Source of the DNA: Litomosoides sigmodontis
Lineage: Eukaryota > Nematoda > Chromadorea > Rhabditida > Onchocercidae
Direction of reading: 5' to 3'
DNA length: 64,000 nucleotides
NCBI GenBank assembly: GCA_963070105.1
Contig: OY718807.1
Location: 6,614,983-6,678,982, forward strand
The first letter of the stretch is position 1; every line of letters begins with the position of its first letter. The notes under the pieces are model-generated. The model was given only the letters and a program-made list of their open reading frames with translations. It searched no databases and had not been told where the DNA came from. Made by a program: the position numbers and the translations under genes. Below are positions 36,640-50,533 of this stretch, one piece after another.

Positions 36640-39600
36640 ATGTACGGTGTCGTTGTTACTCCACCACTTTATGAAACCGAAATAATGCATGTTGTTTATG
36701 TGGAGGAAAAGATTCCTCTTCTATTTATTAAACAGACTCCAGTGACAAACAGGGCAAAATTGACGAAACAAGAGCGTAAAGATCTCGACAAAGTGATTGG
36801 CTTGAATTTTATTTGTCCATCTTGCATGCTTTTAAGAATTTTTTTCTGCTCGACACAGTTTTCAAATTATGAATATTTTGGCGCTAAAAAAGACTCACCA
36901 AATGGTAACTCATATTTTCGAACTTATTTTTACTGCAACAGGATACTCGACAAGATTAAAAATCGAATCATGATGAATTTTATTACGTTATACAAGTAGG
37001 CAAAAATAGAAGGAGTAAAACCTTGTACAAATGTAGTTTATCTGAATAAACCAGGTGTTGTTATATATGGTCATTGTTGTGAAAGATATTTTAGGCTGAA
37101 AGAAATAGGGCTCTTATGTTCGGTGACTGGATTGAGTTTGAGGAACGAGACATTATGGAAGGGTGCATTGGAACGTATGTAAAGATATATCCATTGAAAC
37201 CTTGTCGTAGTAATAACGGTCGTCTTCAGGTAAGTAGTACCTAATAACTAGAAAAAATGCCGAAAAACTCCAGAAATAGCTTCATGTTTTCAAATTATGA
37301 ATATTTTGGTGCTAAAAAAGACTCACCAAATGGTAACTCATATTTTCGAACTTATTTTTGCTGCAATAGGATACTCAACAAAATTAAAAATCGAATCATG
37401 ATGAATTTTATTACGTTATACCAGTAGGCAAAACTAGAAGGAGTAAAACCTTGTACAAATGTAGTTTATCTGAATAAACCAGGTGTTGCTATATATGGTC
37501 ATTGTTGTTTTGCTACTGGGTTTTGCCTACTGGGTAGATCATTCTAGAGTAGATTTGTGACTTTTGTTTTGCAGTTTGCATGGCATTCCTTTAGCAACAG
37601 CAGAGAAAAGCATATTTGAATACACCTGATCTTCCAGAATACTTTGGATTTGACAATTTATTGGAAATAAGGTTAAAAATAAATTATTAATTGATCTTCT
37701 GCTTATTTTATTTTTGATGAAACAACTGCAGATTGAATCAACTTGTGTCTTTTCACCATTGGCTCGCGGATGTGTGAACGAATGTTACTGTGAATTTTTT
37801 GGTAATGTTCGAGTTGATCCGGAATTGAAGAACTGCTTTCTTGCTGATGTTGCTTACCGGTAAGCTATAAAATTAAATTCAGACTGAAGTGTCTTTTTTC
37901 ATTTTAATAGGACTAATATATAATTACATATGCATGTGTCTGTGTGCTTTATGAAGCTGAAGTTTGTTAAAAAGTCCTAAATTCAGGGAATTTTCTGTAC
38001 ATTGTTTGCAAATAACTAGTCTATATGTGAATTATGTTTTTCTTGATTTCATTTTTTTCAGTTGTTGGGTTTCTGTGGAAGTAACGAGAATATCATCTTT
38101 GAGTGTGGAAGTTGCTGAATATATTGATGTCTCAGAGGAACAAAATCTGGTAAATGAAGCGGTGAGTTCTGTTTATTTAAGAGTTAATATCACATGTTTA
38201 TTTAAATAATCCGAAATCTGTTTTCGAAATGATGGCGTCATTATTTTCCAAATTTTAAAGTCAGCAAGTTTTCTACTCATGTGGATTTGGAATTGTGAGT
38301 GCTAGATCCCATTTATTCTTTATTTTTAACCAAAACAAACTTTTAAGTTTAAAATGATTTTAATAATTTTAATAACCATAATTTCGTGCTCCACTGAAAA
38401 AAATGAAATAATAAAATTCATTTATTGCAATTCGCTTTTCTTTGCTATACTGCGATAGAACGTGTCAAAACTGCAAATACAAAAATTACTGCGAAAGAAA
38501 TTGATAAATGCCCATAACTTTAAGCCGTGGAATCGTGAGGATCCCAGATTTGTCACCATTGTCAATAGTGATAGTGATGATGGCGATTCAGATCTGAAGG
38601 AAAGTTTTTCTCAACCGTCATATCCATATGAGGTATCATCACTCTCATTTCATATCTATCAATTTTGTTGAGGCAAAATTACGCGTGTGTCATGTCATCA
38701 TTATGTGGATGATGTCATACTATCTTGGTGTGTGGGAAATAGCACGGATTTTGATTCCTGCTGTTTTAGTTTTTTCCGATTCTGCTTTTGAGAAATCACC
38801 AATATTTTCATTTTCAAATTGATAACAATATTAATGTGAGGATATGAAAATGGGACTCTAGGAGATAAGTGAAAAGTAGAAGAAAGTCGGTGAAGTTACA
38901 AATTAAACATCGCATTCATATAAGAGACTCATTTGGATTTGATTTAGATACTTCAGCTTAAGATACACATAATTCGAATAACTTTTAAGAGGAGTTTATA
39001 AAAATCAGGCATATTTGGAATTCCAAAATGGTGAATATGAAACTTGTGCTGAATTAGTTGAGAAAATATGAAATTGTTTTCTGAATGTCGTTTTAAGCTG
39101 AAAAATGTGTTATTTCTTTCTGCTTATCTTTAGCGTTTTTAGTCCATATTAGAACAAAAAGAATGAAAAAGCTTTAATACCCAAATACGTTTCGTTCCCC
39201 CAGCGGTTGAGTTGTATATTTCCCCAGTATGGTTGGCTATGAAGTTCTAAAGCGCTAAAAGTTTAGTAGAAATAGTAAGTGATGTAGGTCATCGTAGCAG
39301 AGGTCTAGAGGTCTGAAGTATGGAGCCATACTGACTGTCCACTATTCGTTGGTATCAAGATGTCAAACTTTCTTTTTTTGAGTGGCAGAATATTGAGAAT
39401 ATACATAGTTATAATGAATAATAAGAATTCATGTCTTTCGATATTTTGTATATTTTCATGGCGTTACAGATATGCGGTGTGGAAGGTGTATTGGTTAGTG
39501 AACGGAATGTGTATTGCAGTGAATATCGAGACGTTGAAATCTCGCTCGCTTATGTTAAACGTGTACGGCGTACAGCCGTTGGTTGCCGCATAAATTTTAA

Positions 39601-42011
39601 TGCTTACTACAGTATTCCTTTACAATTATATGTGGTTCGGTCATATCGGTATTTGGAACAAAAGTCGTTTATAGCAAGGCCATTCGAATTTGGATCAGTG
39701 TTTTTGGTTTTTTTTTTATTATTTTTTGTATAGAAAACACAGGTAGATGCTGAAAAAAATTTTCCACACCTTTTCCTCACCTAGACATGTGATTAGTTCA
39801 CAGTCTTCAAACTCCTGTATGCCGTAGAGCTGATGACTTCATTAGTTTATTTAATTCTGAATTTTATTCATGATACTAGCTTGAAATCGCAGTAACACCG
39901 CAAACTCGAAAGAAAATACACTTTCTGAAATCACATGAGTTCAAAAGATCCTAATTTCATTTCAAACTTAATATCTGATATGTACCATTTATCAATTATA
40001 TGTCGCTTTAGTTGGAAGTATATGCCAAATGGGAACCGACTTTGCCGATGGGATATTTGTGGAGTGAAGATAAGGCTTTAGGATTGATCCACGATCCTGA
40101 TGGACTACTGCTACCTATACTATTAAGTAAAAATCCTTATGCTTCCGTATGTGTATATGTGGCAGATGTAGGTCCAAGTCGTTTAAGTCGCTTTGCCGTA
40201 AAAGATCTTTCCGACATAACAACAAGAAAGGCAAAGGCAATTATGGGTAGTGGCTATGTAAGAGTTTGTCTCGTTTTAAAGTTACATTGTTCGTAAAATA
40301 AATTAGAAAAGGGCTGCTTGTCAATGGCCTGATTTTTTACGTTTTGCTTGATTGTTTGAATACGTAGATATTATTAAATGAATTAAATAAACTACTGTAT
40401 TGTACTAATATATTATGCCGTGTTTCTCAGCAACGACTACTTATTAGATTGATAAGTTATAAAGTGATTATATAGTATCTCTTCCAAAATAACTTAGAAT
40501 GTATTAAACTTTGCCACAATATGATTCCAGAAAGAGATATCGGACAATGGTTTGGTTTTGGGCGACGGCACCCTTCTAGCATCTTCTTATATTGGTTTGG
40601 AAATTTGTTTCGACAGTAGTTCTCCGAATGGATGGGAAAAGCTTGTTCCTGGAACATGGATCAACTTTACAGCATGGAGTCGTCCTGGTGCGCCAGAATT
40701 TAGAATCAAAACATGGAACACTATAATTAATCCAGCTTTATTGCAGATTCATGCAGTTCCAACTTGCTGTGGTTATGCGGTGAGTGTTCATGTTTTTCAC
40801 TTTGTTTTTGGCGGGTTCAGAAGCGGTTAAATTCAGCAAAATGCTTTAATAAAGAATATTCCATTTAATTCACATCCTTATTACATTCCGGAAAATTTTT
40901 ATGCCTCTATTAAAGAATTAAAGTTTATAAATTAATTCATTCAAATTTTTTAAGAAAAAATTAATTTATGGATTTCATGCACATTATCAATTTCATCCAC
41001 AGTTATATCAAATATTTATTTTACCTCTCTTTGAATAGGGATGAACCTTTTCAAGAACGGTTGAATGAGTTTAAACGTTTAATAACTTTCTTGCTACTCA
41101 TCTGGCTGATTTTTAAACGTATAAAAATATCCATTTTAGTTTGAGACATTTGGCTATTTTAAACAAGAGCTAAGCGCTGTAAAATCATCAGTGTTCGGTT
41201 TTATTGAAATACCGCGGGAAAAGCGGTCCTTGATGAACGAAGAGAGTAAAGGCATAACTACTCTTTGGGTGCGAAAAGATAAAAAAAGTAAAATGCGATT
41301 TGTACTTCACTCGATTGAGACTCCACAGATTATCGTAAGTTCAGAATGTTGGATTTAAAGACAGGCTTTCTTCGTTTTTAATAACTTTCGTAACTAATTT
41401 GACTAGTTTTGGTTGTACTGCGCTACTAAATTTTAATTATTAAGTCTCATTTCATAACAAAAAATATGAAATGATTTTTTTAAAAAGGAAATTATAACTG
41501 TAGCAAACAGTATCGTTCTGATGGGGGGCTTAATGTTTCATTGATAAATACAATTTCAAGGATGTTGCAAAGGACGTGGAAGAAAATTCCTCGGAACTTT
41601 TGATGGATAATGTTCAGCAGTGCTATATAAGCGAAAGGGTGAGTTCTGAGCACATCACATAACAAAAATAAGTGATTGTAAAAGCACTCTTTTATACAAC
41701 ACAGAAAAAACTTGACATCTCCATCAAGTTTATGTTAATAAACTCACTTAATGAATCTAAAGTAAAGATCCAATAAAGAGCGGAAGCAGTTCCTTCGAGT
41801 TTTTTCATGCTGTTATCACTTATCGTATAGCCGTAAAAGTACTGGATTTCAGTTCATTGTGCCCTGTAAAGGGATTGATTGTGAAGGCAAACACCTACTG
41901 TTGCGCTGTTTTAATAACCGAGCTATCGTAAACTGTCTGATTAAAGCATCAGCGGATGAACTTTTGACTAGCATTGTGAAGCTGCTGACTGGTGAAAAGT
42001 CGGAAGAATGA
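36640..42011 (+). CDS. Unrecognised protein of about 600 residues
   Basis: Exons: 36640-36792, 37095-37229, 37732-37859, 38062-38161, 38459-38632, 39470-39631 (or to 39697), 40012-40257, 40531-40779, 41140-41334, 41561-41638, 41853-42011. Phases agree; the product is 592 (or 614) residues. An acceptor TACTTCAG (ends 36633) lies seven bases before the ATG. No signal peptide or membrane segment is obvious. The sequence seems built of related modules: FGDWIEFEERDIMEG... followed by LQIESTCVFSPLARG in the N-terminal third looks like PGTWINFTAWSRPGA... followed by LLQIHAVPTCCGYAF in the C-terminal third, each after a beta-rich stretch. An acidic linker (NSDSDDGDSDLKE) separates them. An OB- or S1-like beta fold is a guess. 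I do not recognise the family; it may be nematode-specific. Confidence 0.75.
36858..37080. repeat. 223-bp duplicated block, copy A (intron 1 of the unknown gene)
   Basis: Matches 37286-37508 at a constant offset of 428 bases with about eight substitutions and no gaps (about 96% identity). Confidence 0.95.
37286..37508. repeat. 223-bp duplicated block, copy B (intron 2 of the unknown gene)
   Basis: Second copy of 36858-37080. Both copies share an acceptor-like TAG followed by an open frame starting AKIEGVKPCTNVVYLNKPG (AKLEG in copy B). Confidence 0.95.
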
Positions 42012-43730
42012 TGAATTAATTCTGATTCCAGTGTTTAGAAATATCTCAGCCGAACGTATTATAGATTCTTATGCTATCTAATCACTTATTGTTTTTTCTG
42101 GCCTTTATAAACATGTGGTGTTGTTTCTTTCATAGTGTTATCCATCTAAAAATTAGGTTTGTGATGTACACAACAATAGAACTTTTTTTTTAACATACTA
42201 TGCCAAAAACCACTCAGGTTCTTAAAGTGTGTGGTTGTTATTATTGAATTGGATAACAATGTTATTTAATCAGAATAAGTTGCCAATACAATTCACGTTT
42301 TGTGATCTTCGTGTATGTTTTGTATGATCTATGATCTAATTTTTCAGATGAAAGTTTCACTCAATTTTTTACTCAGGGTCAATTCATCATTTCCCATCGC
42401 TTATGATCATTTAGATATATTGTTAACGTACCCTTCAAGCATAGTAAAGTATTGAACATTCCGGAAATTTCATTATTTTTTCTTCGTATGTGTTGTGCCG
42501 TATGCCTAAAACAATGTATTTCTTTCATAAACAACGGATATTATTGAACATTTTTAGCGAAAAATAATTAGTCTAAACAAGATGTAAACATATGATTATT
42601 TTCCATTTATATATCTAACGATAAACAGAATGTTCCATTCAGCTGCTTTCAGACACTGTAAAAGTTCGGATAACATACGTTAGAAAGCAAGAATTACGAT
42701 TGTTAAAAATGATCAACAAAAATGGGATGATGAACGGAAGGAACGCTAGTTAATATAGGAACCAGGTGTAGGTGTTCTGCGTATTTGTTAGAAACCTCAT
42801 TGTCAGTTAAGGATAAGCCTGCAAGATAGGCATGAAAATAGGGGTCAATTTATCAGTAAGTGAAATGCGGTCGTCTGAGCCTGACAGCTATAAGTAACAT
42901 CTAATTTCACTAGTGACCGTCTCCTTTCGCATAATACATTCATGCAAGGGTCATTTCACCACTGGTACTTCTCAATCGTAACATCTGCACTTCTGTTAAC
43001 ATCTTATTATTCACTATCTCCTCACTCGTACTGCGAACAATAACGGGGCTAGAGAAGCCCCGCTAACCTCACTTCCTTCCCCTCCTCTCCAAATCACAAT
43101 CAAAGGAACGGAATAGCGCTAACATAAAATCCAAATAGCGAAGAAAATTGCCACCGCTTTACAATAAGTCCGAAATTCTAACTGTGTCCCACAGCGTCTG
43201 AATTTTACACACCTACGTTTTCGGATAACTGCGGCTAAAAGGCGCGAAAACCGGCAATTATTCGAAATGGAAGTGTGGGTGGGTGGGCATTTTTAGGAGG
43301 GGTTGTTTACTGGTGCTTGTGAATTGATAAATTAGGTGAGCTGGTACTCTTCATCTTTTCCTACACGAGTAAGCGTAGTTTTTCCATTTGTCGGTTAATC
43401 CCGCTTATCCAAAGTTCTTTTACAAGAAGGTTACCGTGAAAGAGAAGTGCCGCTTATTGCTTCAGAAATTATTAACGTAGTTTTCGTAACTAACATCAGA
43501 AAATTAAAATGGTAGACGGTAAATTGGATTAACTAGTCAAACAAACAACGGAAGTTGAGATAAGAGATGATGTATCACACTATTGTTCTAATATATGAAT
43601 GATTCATTTGACCGTGATTTTGCGGTACTTTTTTTGATATACGAGCTTACACGTATATGAGAAGCGTTCCCAACAATATTCCTTTTTCGGAATTTCAGCA
43701 TCGGTGCAACATTAATTAATCGCTATAACA
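42012..43730. other. Intergenic region upstream of the ribonucleotide reductase gene
   Basis: No coding exon found. A somewhat GC-richer patch (about 42990-43330) stands out from the AT-rich background and could be the promoter of the reductase gene. No specific site recognised. Confidence 0.5.
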
Positions 43731-45965
<2,235 letters not shown>

Positions 45966-48900
45966 CTTTCCGTGATCTGTACATTAATGATACCTCACCG
46001 TTAATTGTATCATACATGGAAGTCTTCAGTAGACAACCATCAATTGAACTCACTGCTTTTTCCGGCCTGCTGTATTTTTTGGTCAGAAAACTCAAAATGT
46101 CTAATCAAGCATCAATTTATCATTTCTTCCGAATCATCCAGTGATTCAACTTCAAAAAAAAACTCGTAGCAAAAATTGTGTCCAATGTCAGCATGTGTTA
46201 TTGCACCAAGTTAATTCAATGAAGAGTAAGGGAAGGAATAAATTAAACAGTAAATCGAGCTACCGTGCTCTTTATCATTACTGAAGCTAATGCCTGAGCA
46301 TTCCCAAGTACCGCAGTTTTTGCCTTATCTTCATATATTTGGTATTTATATTATTACAGTGTTGCATCGTTGATTGTTGAAATTTTGATATTTTCGCATG
46401 TGTTACATATATTGATTATATGGCATATCAGTATTTTCAATTCCGAGTTATGATGAAAATATGATTGTATAGTTTGGCATGATTTTTGGTCATTTACGCA
46501 TTCCAAAATCGTTTAAAGAAAGGTTTTTTCAAAGAGTTTTCAATTCCGTTTGGGGATGCCTCACCATCTAGATTTTTAAAGCGGAGTTAGTGTTTTTATT
46601 ATGCATTATGATTTTTTCCACCATTCCAATTCATATTTTTTTTCATTCCCTAAAAAATAATAAGAATTAATAAAATAAGGTGAGGAATGGCGAATTAGGA
46701 AGGAATGGAAACAGAAAGTAAAATAATTGAAAGGGAAAATCTGAGCTATTCGAAAGCGGTGGAAAGTGATGACTGGAAATCGCTTTATGATCAATTCGTA
46801 GGAAGCACTTGATTTGAAAGCGTGAATTTTTTGCTCAGGAAATGAAGATTTACAAATGTGGAGTGGGGTTAGGAAATGCAAGAAGGATCGCATTTCTGAG
46901 CTTAACACTTTTTCCGAAGATGAGAAATTCACAATTTTTAGCACGTTTGATACATCCGATTGTTGCGAAACACACTGAGCTGCAATGGAATGGTTTACCA
47001 GTGGTAAACCACTCTCTTGTCGAAATGCTAGTTTATAGTGGTGTAGTAGATTGTATACTACATCATCAATTGTCAGTAAAACCAGTCCATATTAAGCTGG
47101 GCAAAATTTACCTTGTGAACCTGGGTTGCTATTGACGAATGACCCCGCAGATCCTTCCGGTATGATATACCAGTACTGCCAGTAAACTTAAGAGCAAGTC
47201 CAGATGAAGTCCAAATCTCGTCATCCTCACACGCTTGATTTCAACACCTAACATTTCTTTACTCCAGTTGCGGATCATTGAAATTAAAATTAAATTTTTC
47301 AACTTTTCATGTTACTGTATCTCTTCATTTCAGCAAAAACTTTTAAATACATTTCAAAAATTCCATTTCTATACTCCTTCCGTGGTTTCAATTGTAGTGG
47401 CAGCCATGTAAGCTTTTTGTTAGCTAGGTTCCTTGTGGTTGAGGTAGACAATCACTGTCAACAGTTTATTCCTATCACTTGAACTGACAATAATGGATTG
47501 TTGATAAAGGCAGAAGAGAAAAATAATAGAAATGAAATTACACATATTTGCTTAATGTACTCAATGATCACAGACGGCAATAACTGAAATGAATCTATAT
47601 GGAGCAGCAAATGGTAGTATTAATAACGTACAAGCTTACCACAGAGTGAAGAGCAAGAAAGGGCTTCCTCTCTTTATTCAGTTTTACCTAGCATTTATCC
47701 GGTAATCGCAATTTCAGCCTTAAACATAACTGCGGGCGATAATAACCGAAAATGCCTGCTACCTACTCTATGTTCTTATCACTTGCTCCTTCACATGAAT
47801 GTTTATCATAACCATAACATTAATAAGAAATTTTTTCAAAAGTAATACACAGAAACAAGGTGAATTAATATTTCTCGAAATATTCCTCCTGCCCATAAAA
47901 GTTAAAAAGAAACAGAAAAATTTATACAGGCAGTCGGCTTGAAGCGCAATAAACAGTAAAATGATGTTCTAAAACACAAATTCAAATAACTAATCACAAA
48001 AAAAATGCAATTCACTCAACAGGAAATGTCGAGAGTTACATCAATCAATGTTGGTTTCCAACCAGACGCTGTTTTAAAATTTCCACATATCAATTAATTA
48101 GGATTTCAGTTTTCACATCCTACTTTAGAGTGCCAACACTAATCAATAAATAAAAACATTTATATCCCACATCCAAGTTGAATCAAGTTACGAAGCCATT
48201 TTTGCTTTAACCACATTACGAACACCAAAACTCCAAATTTTTATTGCTTCGGAGCTTCGATGCTGTTCACTGGCATGATTGATGAGAGAAAATTATCAAT
48301 TAATCTCAAAGTTTTTTCTATGGCATCCAAAACACCCATGAAAATTTTCCATGAGAATATATCAAATAAAATTGTCTTTGACAAAATATATAAAAAATAG
48401 TTTGAAATAAATTAGTTTAAAAGGAGACAACAGTAATATGCTTACAGAAAAGACAACTTCATACAATTCAAGCGAAAAAGAAAGAGAATTGAAAGGTTCA
48501 TTATACAGCCAAAATGAAAAAAAAAATACCGAGAACGAACCGCCGCTCTGAAAGAGAAATTCAAATAACGTATAAACTCACAGAAGTAATGGAAAGTATG
48601 TCCTATTTTTGAAAGAACCAGACTAGTTTCGTTAAAGTTTTATGACGCTTCTCAATCGTAATCCTATTTGTAAACAAACAAAAACATTCAATGATATTAA
48701 ATGAATGGATGAAGTAAAACTTGAATTTCAGGAATAGAACTTCGAGAGATCGAAACAAAGTTTTCTAATGAATAAAATTCCATTTTGTTTAGAATAAGCA
48801 ATGAATTTTGATACGTCATCCAATCACTCAACCCATTTTATCATTACAACGATGCTCATCTAGAATTTTTCAAGCTAACCCACGATTGGGTCTTCAATTT

Positions 48901-49049
48901 CCAAAGATTTTATACATAAGCAACGGTAAATAAAAGCCACACAACCAACCAGCAACTGGTAAACAGATGTAAAAAATGTGAAATGCTCATTGTTCTATGT
49001 TGAAATGAACAACCATCTGCTTTCAGTACGTACTGTATGAGTTATGTTT
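45966..49049. other. Convergent intergenic region, rnr-2 / orphan gene
   Basis: Holds the two 3' ends. AATAAA at 46237-46242 probably serves rnr-2. A perfect 9-bp stem with a 3-base loop lies at 46991-47011. Overlapping frames of 112 (-) and 97 (+) codons around 46606-47135 have no family match. Otherwise nothing seen. Confidence 0.5.
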
Positions 49050-50533
49050 TCAGTTATATGCGACTGGCGCAGCATTCAATCCAGGCACATTATTATTGTT
49101 GAAGGAATAACGCTGATATCCACGTAATACTCGATCTTTTAACCTAAAATCATAAACGCACTAGAACATTGAAAGGAGTTTGAAGTGATTCTTCATCAGT
49201 CTCAAAAATAAGCTCATGACCATCCTTTCTCAATTGAAAAAAAAATAAAATGAAAAAAAAAGATCTGGCAGGTAATAACAAAATAACACCTCAAAAGTTT
49301 AGAAATTTTGAAAGACGGAAGAATAAAAATGAACTGAGGTAAACATGAACAAAACTTGTAGAAACAAAGTTTAAATAAATGAACAAAACAATAATCTCAA
49401 AAACAGCAGTTACTGAGTTATTAGAGCAGAAAAGACGTATCATTACGCAAGGAACATTAATGAATTTTGAAAAAAAAATTTGAGAAAAAGCTGAAATTAA
49501 GTCAAAATGCCAAATCGAGGTGTGCTTCAAACAGTGCTTATAGTGTCTAAAGAAAAGAACTTTAAAATACTGATAGGAGCCATACTCACCTATCGTCACC
49601 GTACTCGCAAACAATGCATTTTTTATTTCGATTAAGTGCCAATAAAACTTGATATGCATGGGATGATTTCATGATTGTATTATATGTACAATTGCGCAGC
49701 AGGACCAAATTCACTTCGAGTTTCTGAAAATAAAGACTTTGAAGCCTTCTACTATGTTTTCATTGCAAAGGGAAGTACTATTGCTATATCGAATTTTTGA
49801 TCAAAATTCAAATAACAGAACTGCATTATTCATAATTGTGTGATTCCTCATAAATAGTTAAGTGCAGCAGTTTCTAATCGTAATTTACAAAACTGACTAA
49901 CATTTTAATTTCTATTCTAACTACAAAAAGCGTCAAAGTACAAAAGAAATGATGAAACGATAAGTGCTACCAATATTATTTTGCGCTATGAAATGATAGA
50001 ACTTACCTCGAGTGTACGTTCAACATCAGCGATATCGGCCATCTTGAAATCAACATTTAAAAATTCAATAGACTGAATTCGCCACGCTCTAATATGCACT
50101 ATACCACGGAGTAACCGTTGAAAACTAGGATAATTGGCCTAAAATTAATTGTAAGATAGGAGAAAATCCATTACATTACTAGATGGAAGGAATGAAAAGT
50201 AAATGCGAGCAGAAATGACAAGAAACTTTGATAAGTCCACAATGTTGTCCTTCTCTGGAGAAAGACAAACAGATTTGCAGAAAATAGAGTATGTAGTCGA
50301 TCAGAACAGCCCAACACGGCAACAAAAAGTGTGCATACAGCGAATGGACGAAGGTCGCATCGTGAGTGGAACTGCAAGATGAATTTGCCAGTAGTTGTTT
50401 CCATGACTGATAAGCGATCAGGTGATAAGCCCACACGGTACATGTAGTCGACACCATCCAAGAATTGCTGACCTGATGTCTTCAGCAATAACTTCTCAGT
50501 TGCCATCGCAGTCAAACTTTTCACCAGGATCAT
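49050..50533 (-). CDS. Unrecognised 184-residue protein
   Basis: Four exons: 50339-50533, 50007-50138, 49590-49723, 49050-49143; phases agree and end in TGA. An acceptor AATTTTGCAG (ends 50538) lies four bases before the first ATG, which suggests trans-splicing; a second ATG follows nine codons later (MATEKLLLK). Features: residues 1-65 soluble, with a GVDYMYRVGLSPDRLSVME stretch; 66-109 IVHIRAWRIQSIEFLNVDF then a helical ADIADVERTLEKLE; 110-154 NLVLLRNCTYNTIMKSSHAY and NKKCIVCEYGDD; the C-terminal tail (RVLRGYQRYSFNNNNVPG) is polar. No signal peptide, no membrane segment. I cannot assign a family. The exon chain with four correct junctions makes it a real gene. Confidence 0.75.

Noticed and set aside
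36793..36999. Extension of the unknown gene's first exon beyond 36792
   Set aside because: The donor GTGATT at 36793 joins exon 2 in phase; the extension runs into the duplicated block and would not connect to exon 2.
46606..47135. Overlapping 112-codon (-) and 97-codon (+) frames
   Set aside because: No splice context or family signal; they overlap each other in a convergent intergenic region.
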